From Terribacillus sp. DMT04 (lineage in GTDB: Bacteria; Bacillota; Bacilli; Bacillales; Amphibacillaceae): DNA of 64,000 bases. How positions within the stretch are numbered: position 1 is the stretch's first letter; each line of letters opens with the position of its first letter. The stretch covers positions 2,358,001 to 2,422,000 of the forward strand of contig NZ_CP077639.1 of NCBI RefSeq assembly GCF_019056395.1. Reading direction: 5' to 3'. Positions 26,313 to 35,095 of this stretch are shown here, piece after piece. The notes below the pieces were generated by a model. The model made no database searches, was not told the DNA's origin, and saw only the letters and a list, made by a program, of their open reading frames with translations. Made by a program: the position numbers and the translations under genes.

Positions 26313-26927
26313 TTAATGCGTTTGATTCATTGGTACGGTATCATAACTTTGCAGCAAGGCTGCCATATCACTCGGCTGCAATTGTGCTACCTGGTAATAA
26401 TGATGTTTGTTTTGATACAAGAATATCTCATAGCTCATTTCAATTAAGTTTGGCACAGAATCAGCGACAACCCTTCTTAATACTGGGTTGGTGATTTCAC
26501 AAGCACTTTGCGCACTCATGGCTGCAAGACTTTTTGCCTGACAAAGCAAATATGTCGACACACACTGTTCGGTTACTTCATTAGCCGATGTGATTGGCTT
26601 TTTCGGTTGAGAAGGTGTCAATCCGTATACAACATCATTGCTTTGCTGCATTTTATATGAAGTTGTCGGCACGGTCGGGTCTTGTCCTGTTTTAAAGGAT
26701 TCAACCATCGTGTTATACGTTTGTTTTAAGAAGTTACTCTGGTTTGTCGCAATGGTCTTTAACTCAGGATCCTGGATGAATTGATCATAAATCGTGTATT
26801 GGTCAATAAGACCAATCATCCCAGTCAGGATCTCATGTGTATCATAAATTTCATGACCTCCATGATTCTGTCTGCCATGCAACGTAGTCGGCTGGTTTGT
26901 TTGTGCTGTCTGCATGTTATTTTCCAA
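26313..26927 (-). CDS. CotF-like spore coat protein
   Basis: A 204-residue protein of the CotF/YhcQ ferritin-like group. It opens with a disordered Gln/Thr/His-rich stretch, then GHEIYDTHEILTGMIGLIDQYTIYDQ, and ends with SYEIFLYQNKHHYYQVAQLQPSDMAALLQSY. Start is TTG at 26927, eight bases after AAGGGGG. An outer-layer spore role is by family. It is the upstream end of no operon; three small spore-type genes follow in the same direction upstream of it on the chromosome. Confidence 0.8.
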   Translation of the reverse strand: MENNMQTAQTNQPTTLHGRQNHGGHEIYDTHEILTGMIGLIDQYTIYDQFIQDPELKTIATNQSNFLKQTYNTMVESFKTGQDPTVPTTSYKMQQSNDVVYGLTPSQPKKPITSANEVTEQCVSTYLLCQAKSLAAMSAQSACEITNPVLRRVVADSVPNLIEMSYEIFLYQNKHHYYQVAQLQPSDMAALLQSYDTVPMNQTH

Positions 26928-26993
26928 AGTAAATACCCCCTTGAGAATGTCGTGCTTTGTTAGTATGGCTGATGTGAGCGCTCTTATAACCGG

Positions 26994-27161
26994 TTATTTG
27001 TGCCTTTTTGCAACTCGTGCGTCAGCTGCATCAGACCGAGCTTGCGCTTCTAAATCATCGACGTCTGCTTCTTCCTGCGAAAAGGAAATATCTTTTCCAT
27101 CCCCATCTAAGTCGGTATACCGCATATAATAATTTTCTAACGATCTGTCGTTTTCGTTCAT
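26994..27161 (-). CDS. Small YfhD-like protein
   Basis: A 55-residue charged protein, ATG at 27161 preceded by AAGGAGG eight bases upstream. The C-terminal half ISFSQEEADVDDLEAQARSD followed by AADARV resembles the YfhD family of short Bacillales proteins, which has no known function; the N-terminal third differs. It lies between a CotF-like gene and an SASP gene, in the same direction, so forespore or mother-cell expression is plausible. Confidence in the coding call is high, in the family moderate. Confidence 0.75.
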   Translation of the reverse strand: MNENDRSLENYYMRYTDLDGDGKDISFSQEEADVDDLEAQARSDAADARVAKRHK

Positions 27162-27174
27162 GCGTTTTTCCTCC

Positions 27175-27396
27175 TTATCGATGCTTTAGATTTTCTTCGG
27201 CCATTCGAACCATTTCACGGACCATGCTGCCGCCAATACTACCACCTGCTTTACCATTCTCCCTGCTCGTTTTGCTACCTAAATCCTCCGCCTGCTCCGC
27301 TCGGTAAGGCTCGTTTGCCTCGCGAATGATTTTGTGCTTCAATTCATCTAATCCTTTGCGGGCTCCTGGTACGAGAATTCGGTTTCGCCTGGTCAT
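27175..27396 (-). CDS. Alpha/beta-type small acid-soluble spore protein
   Basis: A 73-residue SASP that should coat forespore DNA and protect it from UV. The C-terminal signature NGKAGGSIGGSMVREMVRMA and the N-terminal LVPGARKGLDELKHKIIRE are diagnostic, although the second is more divergent than in the major SspA/SspB types, so this is a minor-type member. The GPR protease site is not obvious. The ATG overlaps the stop of the preceding 57-codon gene (ATGA), suggesting coupling; its own ribosome binding site is weak. Confidence 0.88.
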   Translation of the reverse strand: MTRRNRILVPGARKGLDELKHKIIREANEPYRAEQAEDLGSKTSRENGKAGGSIGGSMVREMVRMAEENLKHR

Positions 27397-27566
27397 CGAT
27401 AATGCCCTAACGTATTTTTATCTCCCGTATTGCCTTCATAATCAGCTTGTACATGCTTCTTCGGATTCTGTTCGTCACGGTTTGCTGTAAGCCCTTCTTC
27501 CATGCCTGGCTGATACGTATCATCAATCCATAAACCGCCATCTACGCGATGTGTTTGCTTTTTCAT
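27393..27566 (-). CDS. Small hypothetical protein in spore gene cluster
   Basis: A 57-residue hydrophilic protein (MKKQTHRVDGGLWIDDTYQP...) starting at ATG 27566 after AAAGGAGGAGG. Its stop overlaps the start of the alpha/beta SASP gene, so both are made from one transcript. The motif YQPGMEEGLT is faintly like DUF4025/YozQ but too short to assign. No signal peptide or membrane segment. A sporulation role is inferred only from the partner gene. Confidence 0.75.
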   Translation of the reverse strand: MKKQTHRVDGGLWIDDTYQPGMEEGLTANRDEQNPKKHVQADYEGNTGDKNTLGHYR

Positions 27567-27633
27567 GATTACTCCTCCTCCTTTCTGCATTAGTTTTCGC
27601 TTTACGTCTCATAATATGAAAGCCACTTCTAGC

Positions 27634-27663
27634 CAAAAAAAAGACCCCTAATTATAGGGATCA
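27634..27663 (-). terminator. Terminator after uppP
   Basis: On the minus strand GATCCCTA and TAGGGGTC pair around AATT-type loop bases and are followed by at least eight T residues. The stem begins in the stop codon of uppP. Confidence 0.85.
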
Positions 27664-28509
27664 ACTAATGATCAAAAGAATTAAGATCACGATTGCTAAA
27701 CCAATACGGTAAAAAGCAAACGGAACAAGTTTGTATTTCGAGATAATTTTTAAGAAAGTTCGGATGGCAATCAACGCGAACACAAATGCACTGATGAATC
27801 CGACCACAAAGAATGGAATTACATCAGGTGTAAAAGCGTGCAAGTGATTACGCAAGGACACAAGACTGGCACCAGCCATAATTGGTACAGCCATAATAAA
27901 TGTAAAGTCTGAAGCCACGCGGTGGTTTAATCCGAGAATAACACCGCCCGAAATTGTTGCACCTGAACGGGAGAAACCAGGCCACAAAGCGATACATTGG
28001 AATAACCCGATTAAGAATGCTTTCTTGTACGTTAAACCATCCAAGGAATCAATTGTTTCTGCCTTCTTCGCTGAAACACGATCTGCATAGATCATTAAGA
28101 AAGCACCCACAACCAATGCAAGAATCACGTACCATACAGAGAACAAATACTTGTCAATCAAGTCATCAAACAAAAGACCAAGAACACCAGCTGGAAGCAA
28201 CCCTACAATGACCATGCCCAAATTGAATCTGTTCTCTTGGCCTGGCAGCTTTTCTTCTTTTCCTTGCAGTTTACGTATCCCTAATATCTGCATGAACTTG
28301 TCCCAAAAGACGATAACAGATGCCAATATAGAGCCAAGCTGAATGACAATAATGAAGGTATTGGCAACCTCATCATTAAACAATTCATGAATCTTCAGCC
28401 ACATATCATCCACGATGATTAAATGACCTGTGGATGAAACTGGAGCAAACTCCGTCAATCCTTCAACCAGCCCCATTATAAGAGCTGACATAAACTCAAT
28501 AAAACTCAT
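27661..28509 (-). CDS. uppP: Undecaprenyl-diphosphatase
   Basis: A 282-residue integral membrane phosphatase that recycles undecaprenyl pyrophosphate, the lipid carrier of peptidoglycan and teichoic acid precursors, and can confer bacitracin tolerance. The two catalytic motifs are present: EGLTEFAPVSSTGHL near residue 17 (Ala replaces the usual Leu) and WPGFSRSGATISGG near residue 178. Eight membrane helices are expected. It follows a DedA gene by 12 bases; both act on or with undecaprenyl phosphate, which makes the operon functionally coherent. Confidence 0.95.
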   Translation of the reverse strand: MSFIEFMSALIMGLVEGLTEFAPVSSTGHLIIVDDMWLKIHELFNDEVANTFIIVIQLGSILASVIVFWDKFMQILGIRKLQGKEEKLPGQENRFNLGMVIVGLLPAGVLGLLFDDLIDKYLFSVWYVILALVVGAFLMIYADRVSAKKAETIDSLDGLTYKKAFLIGLFQCIALWPGFSRSGATISGGVILGLNHRVASDFTFIMAVPIMAGASLVSLRNHLHAFTPDVIPFFVVGFISAFVFALIAIRTFLKIISKYKLVPFAFYRIGLAIVILILLIIS

Positions 28510-28521
28510 GCTACTTCTCCT

Positions 28522-29142
28522 CTAACTACTTTTTTTCTTCTTGTTACGTCTGATAAACCAAATGACAAACAGGACGAACACTATTGCCAGCACAACGATG
28601 ACAACATCTTGGTAATAGCCCAAATAAGTTTCCACTGTTGCCCAAGACTCTCCAAGCCACATACCGAGTAATACTAATACCGTATTCCAAATGAGCGTAC
28701 CTAATGTCGTAAATATTAAAAACAGGCCAAAATTCATATTGGACATGCCGGCCGGAATGGAGATTAAACTCCGTATTACTGGAACGAAACGGCAAAGAAA
28801 AATTGTCCATACCCCATATTTATCGAACCAAGCATCCGCTTTATGTATGTCTTCTTTTTTAATGCGCAAAATATGTCCCCAGCGATCTACGATTTTCTCC
28901 AGACGTTCCACATCCAAGAGAAGTCCGATACCGTATAGGATAACAGCTCCAATTACTGCACCGATTGTCGCCGCAATAATGACACCAACTACTGTCACAC
29001 TAGCTGAAGTAGTTGTCAGGAAGCCGCCGAACAGCAGGATGATCTCAGATGGAATCGGCGGAAAAACGTTTTCGCCTGCCATCAGCAATACGATTGCAAA
29101 GTAACCGAATTGCTCCATAAACTGCGTTATCCAATTATCCAT
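28522..29142 (-). CDS. DedA-family membrane protein
   Basis: A 206-residue DedA protein. It contains GENVFPPIPSEIILLFGGFL and FLCRFVPVIRSLISIPAGMS, the paired re-entrant-loop motifs of the family, with about five membrane helices and a basic C-terminal tail. DedA proteins are flippases; members recycle undecaprenyl phosphate (UptA) or phosphatidylethanolamine, and the adjacent uppP favours the first. ATG at 29142 follows TGGAG; a longer frame from 29178 has no support. Confidence 0.9.
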   Translation of the reverse strand: MDNWITQFMEQFGYFAIVLLMAGENVFPPIPSEIILLFGGFLTTTSASVTVVGVIIAATIGAVIGAVILYGIGLLLDVERLEKIVDRWGHILRIKKEDIHKADAWFDKYGVWTIFLCRFVPVIRSLISIPAGMSNMNFGLFLIFTTLGTLIWNTVLVLLGMWLGESWATVETYLGYYQDVVIVVLAIVFVLFVIWFIRRNKKKKSS

Positions 29143-29375
29143 TTCACAACTCCAAACGTAAATTATTTTCAAAATCATTATAGCATTCTATGTACAGAAA
29201 AGTGGAATTTTTTACGGATAATTAACATTCTATTAGGCTGCTGTCTTCAGTTTAATAGAAGCAGAGCCTTCATTTGTACCGTCTCTAGTCCTAGTGCTGT
29301 ATTGTCGCACCTGCTGCAGTGTCTGTGATATAGTCAATAAGAAGAAATTGATTACTTACTTAAGGGGGAATTAAA

Positions 29376-30500
29376 ATGAAAATCGTGACCATCGAGCCTA
29401 CCCCGAGTCCTTACTCGATGAAGATCGTTATAGACGAGATGCTGCCAATGGGCAAAAGCATGGACTACAAACACACTGCCATTACGTCTGATTACCCTGC
29501 ATATATAAAAGCTCTGTTTGAAATTGATGGCGTGACAGGCATTTACCGCGTAGCAGACTTTCTGGCTTTGGAGAGAGACCCAAAAACAGCATGGGAAACG
29601 ATACTTCCTTCTGTTCGGGAAGTATTCGGAGAAACAAATCAGGGACCCAAAGCAACAACAACTGAACACGATTTACACGATGGACAAGTTGATGTGCTTA
29701 TTCAGACAATTTACGGGGTACCCATGCAAATCAAGCTGCTTTTTGATGGACAAGAGAAGCGAATCGGCCTTCCCGCGCATTTCACCGAAGCTGCGATGAA
29801 AGCTGCTGGAGATGATAATATTGTTTTTGCTCGCAAATGGGAAGAGCAATATCCTCGTTACGGCGAGCCAGAACAAGTTGGACAGGATATCTATGAGGAA
29901 TTGCAGGCAAGCTATAGTTCGGAAAGACTGCAGGAGCTTGTGACACGTGCTCGTAATCCACAAGCTCCTCCTCCCTCACGGCCTCACCCGACAATGGCAA
30001 TATGGGAAGAAGATGATTGGCGTGTACGCTACCGGGCTCTGGATGCTCTTATACCAGATTTGAAGCATCTGGCATTTTTGGATAGAGCGTTGCAAGATCC
30101 GAAAGCCTCTATCCGCAGACTTGCCACTGCATATCTTGGCATGATTGAGGATAAAGCTGTGCTTCCATTGCTTTACCGCGCTCTTCGCGATAAAGTTGTC
30201 ACAGTTAGACGAACAGCAGGTGATTGTTTGTCTGATTTGGGCTTTAAAGAAGCCACTCCGGCTATGGAAACAACACTTGCTGATGCAAACCGGATTGTTC
30301 GCTGGCGCGGAGCCATGTTCTTATATGAACTAGGCGACACAGACAGTCTGCCAGTGCTTGAAAAAGCAGCTCGGCAAGAAACGGAGTTTGAAGTGAAACT
30401 CCAGCTTAACATGGCAATCGAACGAATTGCCGGCGGCGAGGAAGCAAAAGGTTCTGTCTGGAAACAGATGACCAAGGCCGCGAAACAAAAGGAGGAATAA
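29376..30500 (+). CDS. ypgR: CvfC/YpgR-like Nfu-N and HEAT repeat protein
   Basis: A 374-residue protein with an N-terminal Nfu/NifU scaffold-type domain (residues ~1-85, opening IVTIEPTPSPYSMKIVIDE) and a C-terminal series of HEAT-like helices (from ~210: AFLDRALQDPKASIRRLATA, LPLLYRALRDKVVTVRRTAG, and so on). It corresponds to YpgR of B. subtilis and conserved virulence factor C of staphylococci. There is no Fe-S-binding CxxC in the Nfu-like part. The downstream bacilliredoxin starts four bases on. A role in redox or cofactor maintenance is inferred from that pairing. Confidence 0.88.
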   Translation: MKIVTIEPTPSPYSMKIVIDEMLPMGKSMDYKHTAITSDYPAYIKALFEIDGVTGIYRVADFLALERDPKTAWETILPSVREVFGETNQGPKATTTEHDLHDGQVDVLIQTIYGVPMQIKLLFDGQEKRIGLPAHFTEAAMKAAGDDNIVFARKWEEQYPRYGEPEQVGQDIYEELQASYSSERLQELVTRARNPQAPPPSRPHPTMAIWEEDDWRVRYRALDALIPDLKHLAFLDRALQDPKASIRRLATAYLGMIEDKAVLPLLYRALRDKVVTVRRTAGDCLSDLGFKEATPAMETTLADANRIVRWRGAMFLYELGDTDSLPVLEKAARQETEFEVKLQLNMAIERIAGGEEAKGSVWKQMTKAAKQKEE

Positions 30501-30504
30501 GATA

Positions 30505-30933
30505 ATGAATGCATATGAAGAATACATGCGCGGAATAGTACAGCCTATGCGGGATGAACTTAACCAAGCAGGCTTTCAGGAGCTGACTACAGCAGAACAA
30601 GTCGAGGAATACACAGCACAAGCAAAAGGCAGCACGCTCGTAGTCGTCAACTCTGTTTGCGGATGTGCAGCAGGTCTTGCGCGCCCAGCTGTTCGTCAAT
30701 CATTGCAAAATGAGAAAAGACCAGACCATTTGGTCACGGTTTTTGCTGGACAAGATAAAGAAGCAACTGAGAAAATGCGTGAGTACTTTACCGATCAACC
30801 TCCTTCTTCTCCGTCCGTTGCCTTGATGCAGGATGGCAAACTAGTCCATTTCGTTCCTCGTGAACAAATTGAAGGGTATGATGTAGAAGAAATTGTTGCG
30901 AATCTGACAACTGCTTATAATAATAATTTGTAA
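30505..30933 (+). CDS. brxA: Bacilliredoxin, BrxA/BrxB family
   Basis: A 142-residue thioredoxin-fold protein of the DUF1094 family. The CGC motif (in NSVCGCAAGLARPA, residues ~51-57) is the bacilliredoxin active site that removes bacillithiol from S-bacillithiolated proteins. Pro and acidic residues following PPSSPSVALM match the cis-Pro loop. The symbol brxA rather than brxB rests on linkage to the ypgR-like gene, close to yphP in B. subtilis. It is the last gene of a two-gene operon. Confidence 0.92.
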   Translation: MNAYEEYMRGIVQPMRDELNQAGFQELTTAEQVEEYTAQAKGSTLVVVNSVCGCAAGLARPAVRQSLQNEKRPDHLVTVFAGQDKEATEKMREYFTDQPPSSPSVALMQDGKLVHFVPREQIEGYDVEEIVANLTTAYNNNL

Positions 30934-30955
30934 AAACAGCGGTAAATGCTATTGA

Positions 30956-31007
30956 AAAGGCCGACCTGTTCTGTGTACTGATCCACAGAACGGGGCGGCC
31001 TTTTTAC
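30956..31007 (+). terminator. Terminator after the bacilliredoxin gene
   Basis: A long stem with arms AAAGGCCG...GTTCTGTG and CACAGAAC...CGGCCTTT, about 17 pairs with minor mismatches, ends in TTTTTA. Confidence 0.92.
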
Positions 31008-31099
31008 ATTAAAACAAGTGCTATAGTCTGCTAACATCGTAGATACGGGCGGCTGGTGACCCACTCCTGCCTTTTTTAATTAATTTTGTTATTTTATTA

Positions 31100-31128
31100 T
31101 TGAAAGCCTTTTCAAATTTTGTTAAAAT
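31100..31128 (+). promoter_or_regulatory. Sigma-A promoter for a 24-codon ORF
   Basis: TTGAAA (31100-31105), 17 bases, TAAAAT (31123-31128). Transcription would start near 31135, just before AAAGGAGGGG. The fit to consensus is strong and the next feature is the small ORF at 31153. Confidence 0.8.
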
Positions 31129-31152
31129 AAATTTATCAAAGGAGGGGTACCA

Positions 31153-31227
31153 ATGTGGAAAACAAACCTGATGATTAGCGGCAGTATACTAGGGTGCGCT
31201 CTGCTTACTTGGGCGGCTTCTTTATAA
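31153..31227 (+). CDS. 24-residue hydrophobic peptide
   Basis: A very short ORF (MWKTNLMISGSILGCALLTW plus AASL) with ATG nine bases after AAAGGAGGGG. It is framed by its own promoter (31100-31128) and terminator (31261-31297), making an independent unit of about 160 bases. Residues 7-20 could form one membrane helix and a Cys lies in the middle. I do not recognise a family; it may be a small membrane peptide or the reading frame of a dual-function small RNA. It lies upstream of the PerR-controlled catalase. Confidence 0.6.
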   Translation: MWKTNLMISGSILGCALLTWAASL

Positions 31228-31260
31228 ACTATAATGTAAACGATATCATACAAACGCGAA

Positions 31261-31297
31261 GGCAAGATGGCGAAAAGCTGTCTTGTCTTTTTTTATC
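31261..31297 (+). terminator. Terminator after the 24-codon ORF
   Basis: GGCAAGA...GC pairs with GC...TCTTGTC around GAAAA, followed by seven T residues. Confidence 0.85.
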
Positions 31298-31313
31298 TAT
31301 AATACTACCAAGT

Positions 31314-31363
31314 TTATAATTATTATAATTAAGTATTGATTTCTAATAAAAAGATGTTATTAT
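31314..31363 (+). promoter_or_regulatory. PerR box and katA promoter
   Basis: TTATAATTATTATAA at 31314-31328 is an exact 7-1-7 PerR box. It lies just ahead of a promoter with TTGATT (31336-31341), 16 bases, TATTAT (31358-31363). PerR would repress katA until peroxide oxidises it. Confidence 0.88.
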
Positions 31364-31405
31364 AAAAATAGATTCACAAACTACTTAATTTCTGAGGTGA
31401 TTTTC

Positions 31406-32860
31406 TTGGCAGATAAAAGATTAACTACTAGCTGGGGAGCTCCAGTTGGAGATAACCAGAATTCATTAACCGCTGGATCTCGTGGACCGACACTGATCCA
31501 AGACGTACACCTGCTCGAAAAACTAGCGCACTTTAACCGGGAACGTGTTCCGGAACGTGTTGTACACGCAAAAGGCGCTGGCGCACATGGTTACTTCGAA
31601 GTTACGAATGATGTTTCTAAATATACAAAAGCAGCTTTTCTTTCTGAAGTAGGAAAGAAAACAGATATGTTTATCCGCTTCTCTACAGTAGCTGGTGAAC
31701 TAGGCTCTGCTGATACAGTTCGTGACCCGCGCGGTTTTGCTGTTAAGTTCTACACAGAAGAAGGAAACTATGATCTAGTTGGTAACAATACACCGGTATT
31801 CTTTATCCGCGATGCAATCAAGTTCCCTGACTTTATTCATACACAAAAAAGACACCCGCAAACACACTTGAAAAATCCAGATGCTGTATGGGATTTCTGG
31901 TCACTTTCTCCTGAAAGCTTGCACCAAGTGTCAATCCTGATGTCTGACCGTGGTATTCCTGCAACACTGCGCAACATGCACGGTTTCGGTTCCCACACAT
32001 TCAAATGGGTAAACGAACAAGGCGAAGGCGTTTGGGTGAAATATCACTTCAAGACGCAGCAAGGTGTGAAAAACATGGATCCTGCTGTTGCAGCAAAAAT
32101 TGCAGGTGAGCATCCAGATTACCATACAGAAGATCTATTCAATGCAATTGAAAACGGCGATTTCCCTGAATGGAAGCTTTATGTTCAAATCATGCCAATG
32201 GAAGATGCGAATACATATCGCTTCGATCCATTCGACGTAACAAAAGTATGGTCGCAAAAAGATTACCCGCTAATCGAAGTTGGCCGTATGGTATTAAACC
32301 GCAACCCAGAGAACTACTTTGCAGAAGTAGAACAAGCTACATTCTCTCCTGGAACACTTGTGCCTGGTATTGATGTATCTCCAGATAAAATGCTGCAAGG
32401 TCGTTTGTTCGCTTATCATGACGCTCATCGTTATCGTGTAGGTGCTAACCACCAAGCACTTCCAATCAACCGTGCGCGTAATGAAGTAAACAACTACCAG
32501 CGCGATGGTCAAATGCGTTTTGACAACAATGGCGGCAGCAGCGTTTATTACGAGCCGAACAGCTTGAACGGTCCGAAAGAAGATCCAGCAAGCAAAATTG
32601 CACCATTTGAAGTTTCCGGCGAAGCAGATAGTGTTGGTTATGATGAAAACGATCATTACACGCAGCCAGGAGACTTGTACCGTCTCATGACAGACGATGA
32701 AAAAACACGTCTTGTACAGAACTTCGTTGATGCAATGAAACCTGTAACAAGAAAAGAAATCCTTGAACGCGCTGTAGGTCATATCTACAAAGCGGATAAA
32801 GAATGGGGACAGCGTGTTGCTGATGGTCTTGGTATCAGCATTCCGACTGTAACTGCCTAA
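31406..32860 (+). CDS. katA: Catalase, heme (clade 3 small subunit)
   Basis: A 484-residue monofunctional catalase that breaks down hydrogen peroxide. The distal His is in [13 protein letters not shown], the distal Asn in [15 protein letters not shown], and the proximal heme Tyr in [14 protein letters not shown]. Start is taken as TTG at 31406 ([11 protein letters not shown], the family opening) with GAGGTGA just upstream; the frame opens at GTG 31397, which would sit within the ribosome binding site. It is monocistronic, with a perfect PerR box in front. Confidence 0.97.
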   Translation: MADKRLTTSWGAPVGDNQNSLTAGSRGPTLIQDVHLLEKLAHFNRERVPERVVHAKGAGAHGYFEVTNDVSKYTKAAFLSEVGKKTDMFIRFSTVAGELGSADTVRDPRGFAVKFYTEEGNYDLVGNNTPVFFIRDAIKFPDFIHTQKRHPQTHLKNPDAVWDFWSLSPESLHQVSILMSDRGIPATLRNMHGFGSHTFKWVNEQGEGVWVKYHFKTQQGVKNMDPAVAAKIAGEHPDYHTEDLFNAIENGDFPEWKLYVQIMPMEDANTYRFDPFDVTKVWSQKDYPLIEVGRMVLNRNPENYFAEVEQATFSPGTLVPGIDVSPDKMLQGRLFAYHDAHRYRVGANHQALPINRARNEVNNYQRDGQMRFDNNGGSSVYYEPNSLNGPKEDPASKIAPFEVSGEADSVGYDENDHYTQPGDLYRLMTDDEKTRLVQNFVDAMKPVTRKEILERAVGHIYKADKEWGQRVADGLGISIPTVTA

Positions 32861-32867
32861 ATCAAGG

Positions 32868-32899
32868 AAGGTCAGGACATATTGTCCTGGCCTTTTTTA
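32868..32899 (+). terminator. Terminator after katA
   Basis: AAGGTCAGGACA pairs with TGTCCTGGCCTT (one G-T pair) around a short loop, followed by T residues. Confidence 0.9.
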
Positions 32900-32985
32900 T
32901 GAAGAAACCAATTTTTTTGTTATTCGCTCGGCCTTTGAGGGTAATAGAAGTGGAATGGTTTTTTCATCAGAAAGGAAGATGACCT

Positions 32986-33966
32986 ATTTCACCTCTATTG
33001 CTAGCTGTCATATTCATTACAGCTGCAGCGCTATCTGTATATGCTGCAATCCATCTATCTCATCACGCCGATACAATCAGCCGAAAATCCAAAATGAATG
33101 GTTTTTTGACTGGTACTGTTCTGCTCGCTGTAGGTACTTCCTTACCAGAATTAACTGCAACATTAAGTGCAGGTCTTATTGATAACCCGGATATAGCTGT
33201 CGGCAACGGACTTGGCAGTTTATTATTTAACTTATTTGTTTTGTTTCTCTTCGATTTGCATTTCCGCAGCAAACAATTATTTTTACAAGTAAGCAAACAG
33301 CATCTTTATACAGGTACAATTGCCTTAACGCTTTGTGTCGCTGCCATTACAGCTTTAGCTGTTACCCACAGTTATACCTTATTCAACGTCAGCATACCTA
33401 GCTTTATCATTGTTATCATTTACGTTGTTGGTATGTATATTACATCAAAGAAAAATATCGACACGGAACCTAACGAAGCACATGAAAAAGAAGAATCACT
33501 TTCTCAAGCAAAGTTTCGATTCTTTTTATTTGCTGTTATGATTCTTATTGTCGGCAGTGTCTTAACTATCTCTGGTGATGCGCTAGCTGCTTCCACTGGA
33601 ATAAGCGCTACTATCGTCGGCAGCATCTTAATTGCAGCTGCAACTTCTCTTCCAGATGCCGTCAGTGTCTATACAGCATTAAAGCTGGGAAACAGCAATC
33701 TCGCTGTCGGAACAATCTTTGGCAGCAACTTATTCAATATTGCGGTCATTGCATTAGCAGATATTGTGTATACAGAAGGAAGCATTTGGCAGGATACAAG
33801 CAACAATGTCATGCTTATTGCAATCATTGGCTTTGTACTGACTGCCATCGCCATGTTAATTCTTATGCGTAAACATTCTCAATCAACGCTTACCTATTCC
33901 TTGCCCAGCTTGGTTGTAGTACTCTGCTACATTGGGACAATAGGATATTTGATTTTTGCAGGATAA
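32986..33966 (+). CDS. Calcium/sodium:cation antiporter, CaCA family
   Basis: A protein of about 326 residues with two homologous halves of five helices, each with the alpha-repeat motif: VGTSLPELTATLSAGLIDN near residue 45 and AAATSLPDAVSVYTALKLGN near residue 220. This is the YrbG-type CaCA exchanger that exports calcium or another cation in exchange for sodium or protons. The frame has no ATG at the N terminus. An ATT at 32986 lies seven bases after AAGGAAG and yields MSPLLLAVIF, matching homologues. TTG at 32998 is the conventional alternative but has no well-placed ribosome binding site. Either way the start is unusual. Confidence 0.82.
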   Translation: MSPLLLAVIFITAAALSVYAAIHLSHHADTISRKSKMNGFLTGTVLLAVGTSLPELTATLSAGLIDNPDIAVGNGLGSLLFNLFVLFLFDLHFRSKQLFLQVSKQHLYTGTIALTLCVAAITALAVTHSYTLFNVSIPSFIIVIIYVVGMYITSKKNIDTEPNEAHEKEESLSQAKFRFFLFAVMILIVGSVLTISGDALAASTGISATIVGSILIAAATSLPDAVSVYTALKLGNSNLAVGTIFGSNLFNIAVIALADIVYTEGSIWQDTSNNVMLIAIIGFVLTAIAMLILMRKHSQSTLTYSLPSLVVVLCYIGTIGYLIFAG

Positions 33967-33967
33967 T

Positions 33968-34018
33968 AAAAAAGAGAAGCTCACAGATGGAATGAAATCC
34001 ATGAGCTTCTCTTTTTTA
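33968..34018. terminator. Bidirectional terminator between convergent genes
   Basis: AAAAAAGAGAAGCTCA and TGAGCTTCTCTTTTTT form a 16-base-pair stem with A and T runs on both sides, closing the exchanger gene and murB. Confidence 0.92.
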
Positions 34019-34942
34019 TTATTCTTGACCTGGTGCATCCCCAATAATCCGCACTTCACGCTCCAAACTAACATCGAACTTTTCTTTTACTGTCTTTTGT
34101 ACATGGCCAATTAAATTAATATAATCTGTAGCTGTTCCATTGTCTACATTCACCATAAAGCCAGCATGCTTTCCTGAGACTTCTACTCCGCCAATACGTG
34201 TCAATTGCAGATCAGCATCCATAATCAATTTTCCGGCAAAATGACCAGGAGGACGCTGGAAGACACTGCCGCAAGAAGGATATTCAAGAGGCTGCTTGGA
34301 TTCACGCAAATACGTTAGCTCATCCATCTTAGCCTTAATCGCCGTTTGCTCCCCTTCTGTTAATACGAAGGTTGCTTCAACCGCGATAAAGTTATTTTTC
34401 TGCAAAATACTCGTACGGTAGCTGAGCTCCAATTCGTCGCGCGTCATCACTTTTCGCTCTCCTGCATCCGTAATAACGACCACTTGCTCTAGCACATCTT
34501 TCACTTCCCCGCCGTAAGCACCTGCATTCATGTACAATGCACCGCCTACGGAACCTGGAATACCACAAGCAAATTCTAAACCAGTCAAACTCACGTCGTG
34601 AGCAGTTCTGCTAACATCAATAATAGCTGCACCAGACTGTGCTGTTATCCGGTTTCCTTCCACTTTCACTTCATCCAGTCCCGTTAAGATTAAGACCACT
34701 CCGCGTAATCCGCCATCTTGAATAATAACATTTGAGGCGTTTCCTAGAATCGTTAATGGTATGCTGTTTTCTTTTGTATAAGCAACCACTTTTTCTATCT
34801 CGGTGTAGCTTTTAGGAAATACTAGTACATCCGCCTTACCGCCCACCTTGGTGTATGTGTAATCAGCAAGCGGTGCACCAACCAAAACATCTTTCGCTTC
34901 TACAAGTTGCTTTATGTCTCTTTCCAATGTCATTACATTCAT
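34019..34942 (-). CDS. murB: UDP-N-acetylenolpyruvoylglucosamine reductase
   Basis: A 307-residue FAD enzyme that reduces UDP-GlcNAc-enolpyruvate to UDP-MurNAc in peptidoglycan synthesis. It shows the FAD-binding [14 protein letters not shown] and [14 protein letters not shown], the active-site Ser in [10 protein letters not shown], and the closing Glu segment. The short type II form is typical of Firmicutes. ATG at 34942 follows GAGGG. It is a single gene away from the division cluster, as in some bacilli. Confidence 0.95.
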   Translation of the reverse strand: MNVMTLERDIKQLVEAKDVLVGAPLADYTYTKVGGKADVLVFPKSYTEIEKVVAYTKENSIPLTILGNASNVIIQDGGLRGVVLILTGLDEVKVEGNRITAQSGAAIIDVSRTAHDVSLTGLEFACGIPGSVGGALYMNAGAYGGEVKDVLEQVVVITDAGERKVMTRDELELSYRTSILQKNNFIAVEATFVLTEGEQTAIKAKMDELTYLRESKQPLEYPSCGSVFQRPPGHFAGKLIMDADLQLTRIGGVEVSGKHAGFMVNVDNGTATDYINLIGHVQKTVKEKFDVSLEREVRIIGDAPGQE

Positions 34943-35095
34943 CGTTTAATCCCTCATAACTGTATTAAGCCGCTTCTATATCAGCGTGCCCTAACTTTTA
35001 TTGTATACCACATTTCACATACGTGACAATGCTCTTATTTACCCGTTAGGCCAGACACCTATAGTTTATGCAATGCTTGCAGCAATGGCTATCAT

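Noticed and set aside
32294-32782. A 162-codon frame opposite katA
   Set aside because: Antisense shadow of a highly conserved catalase.
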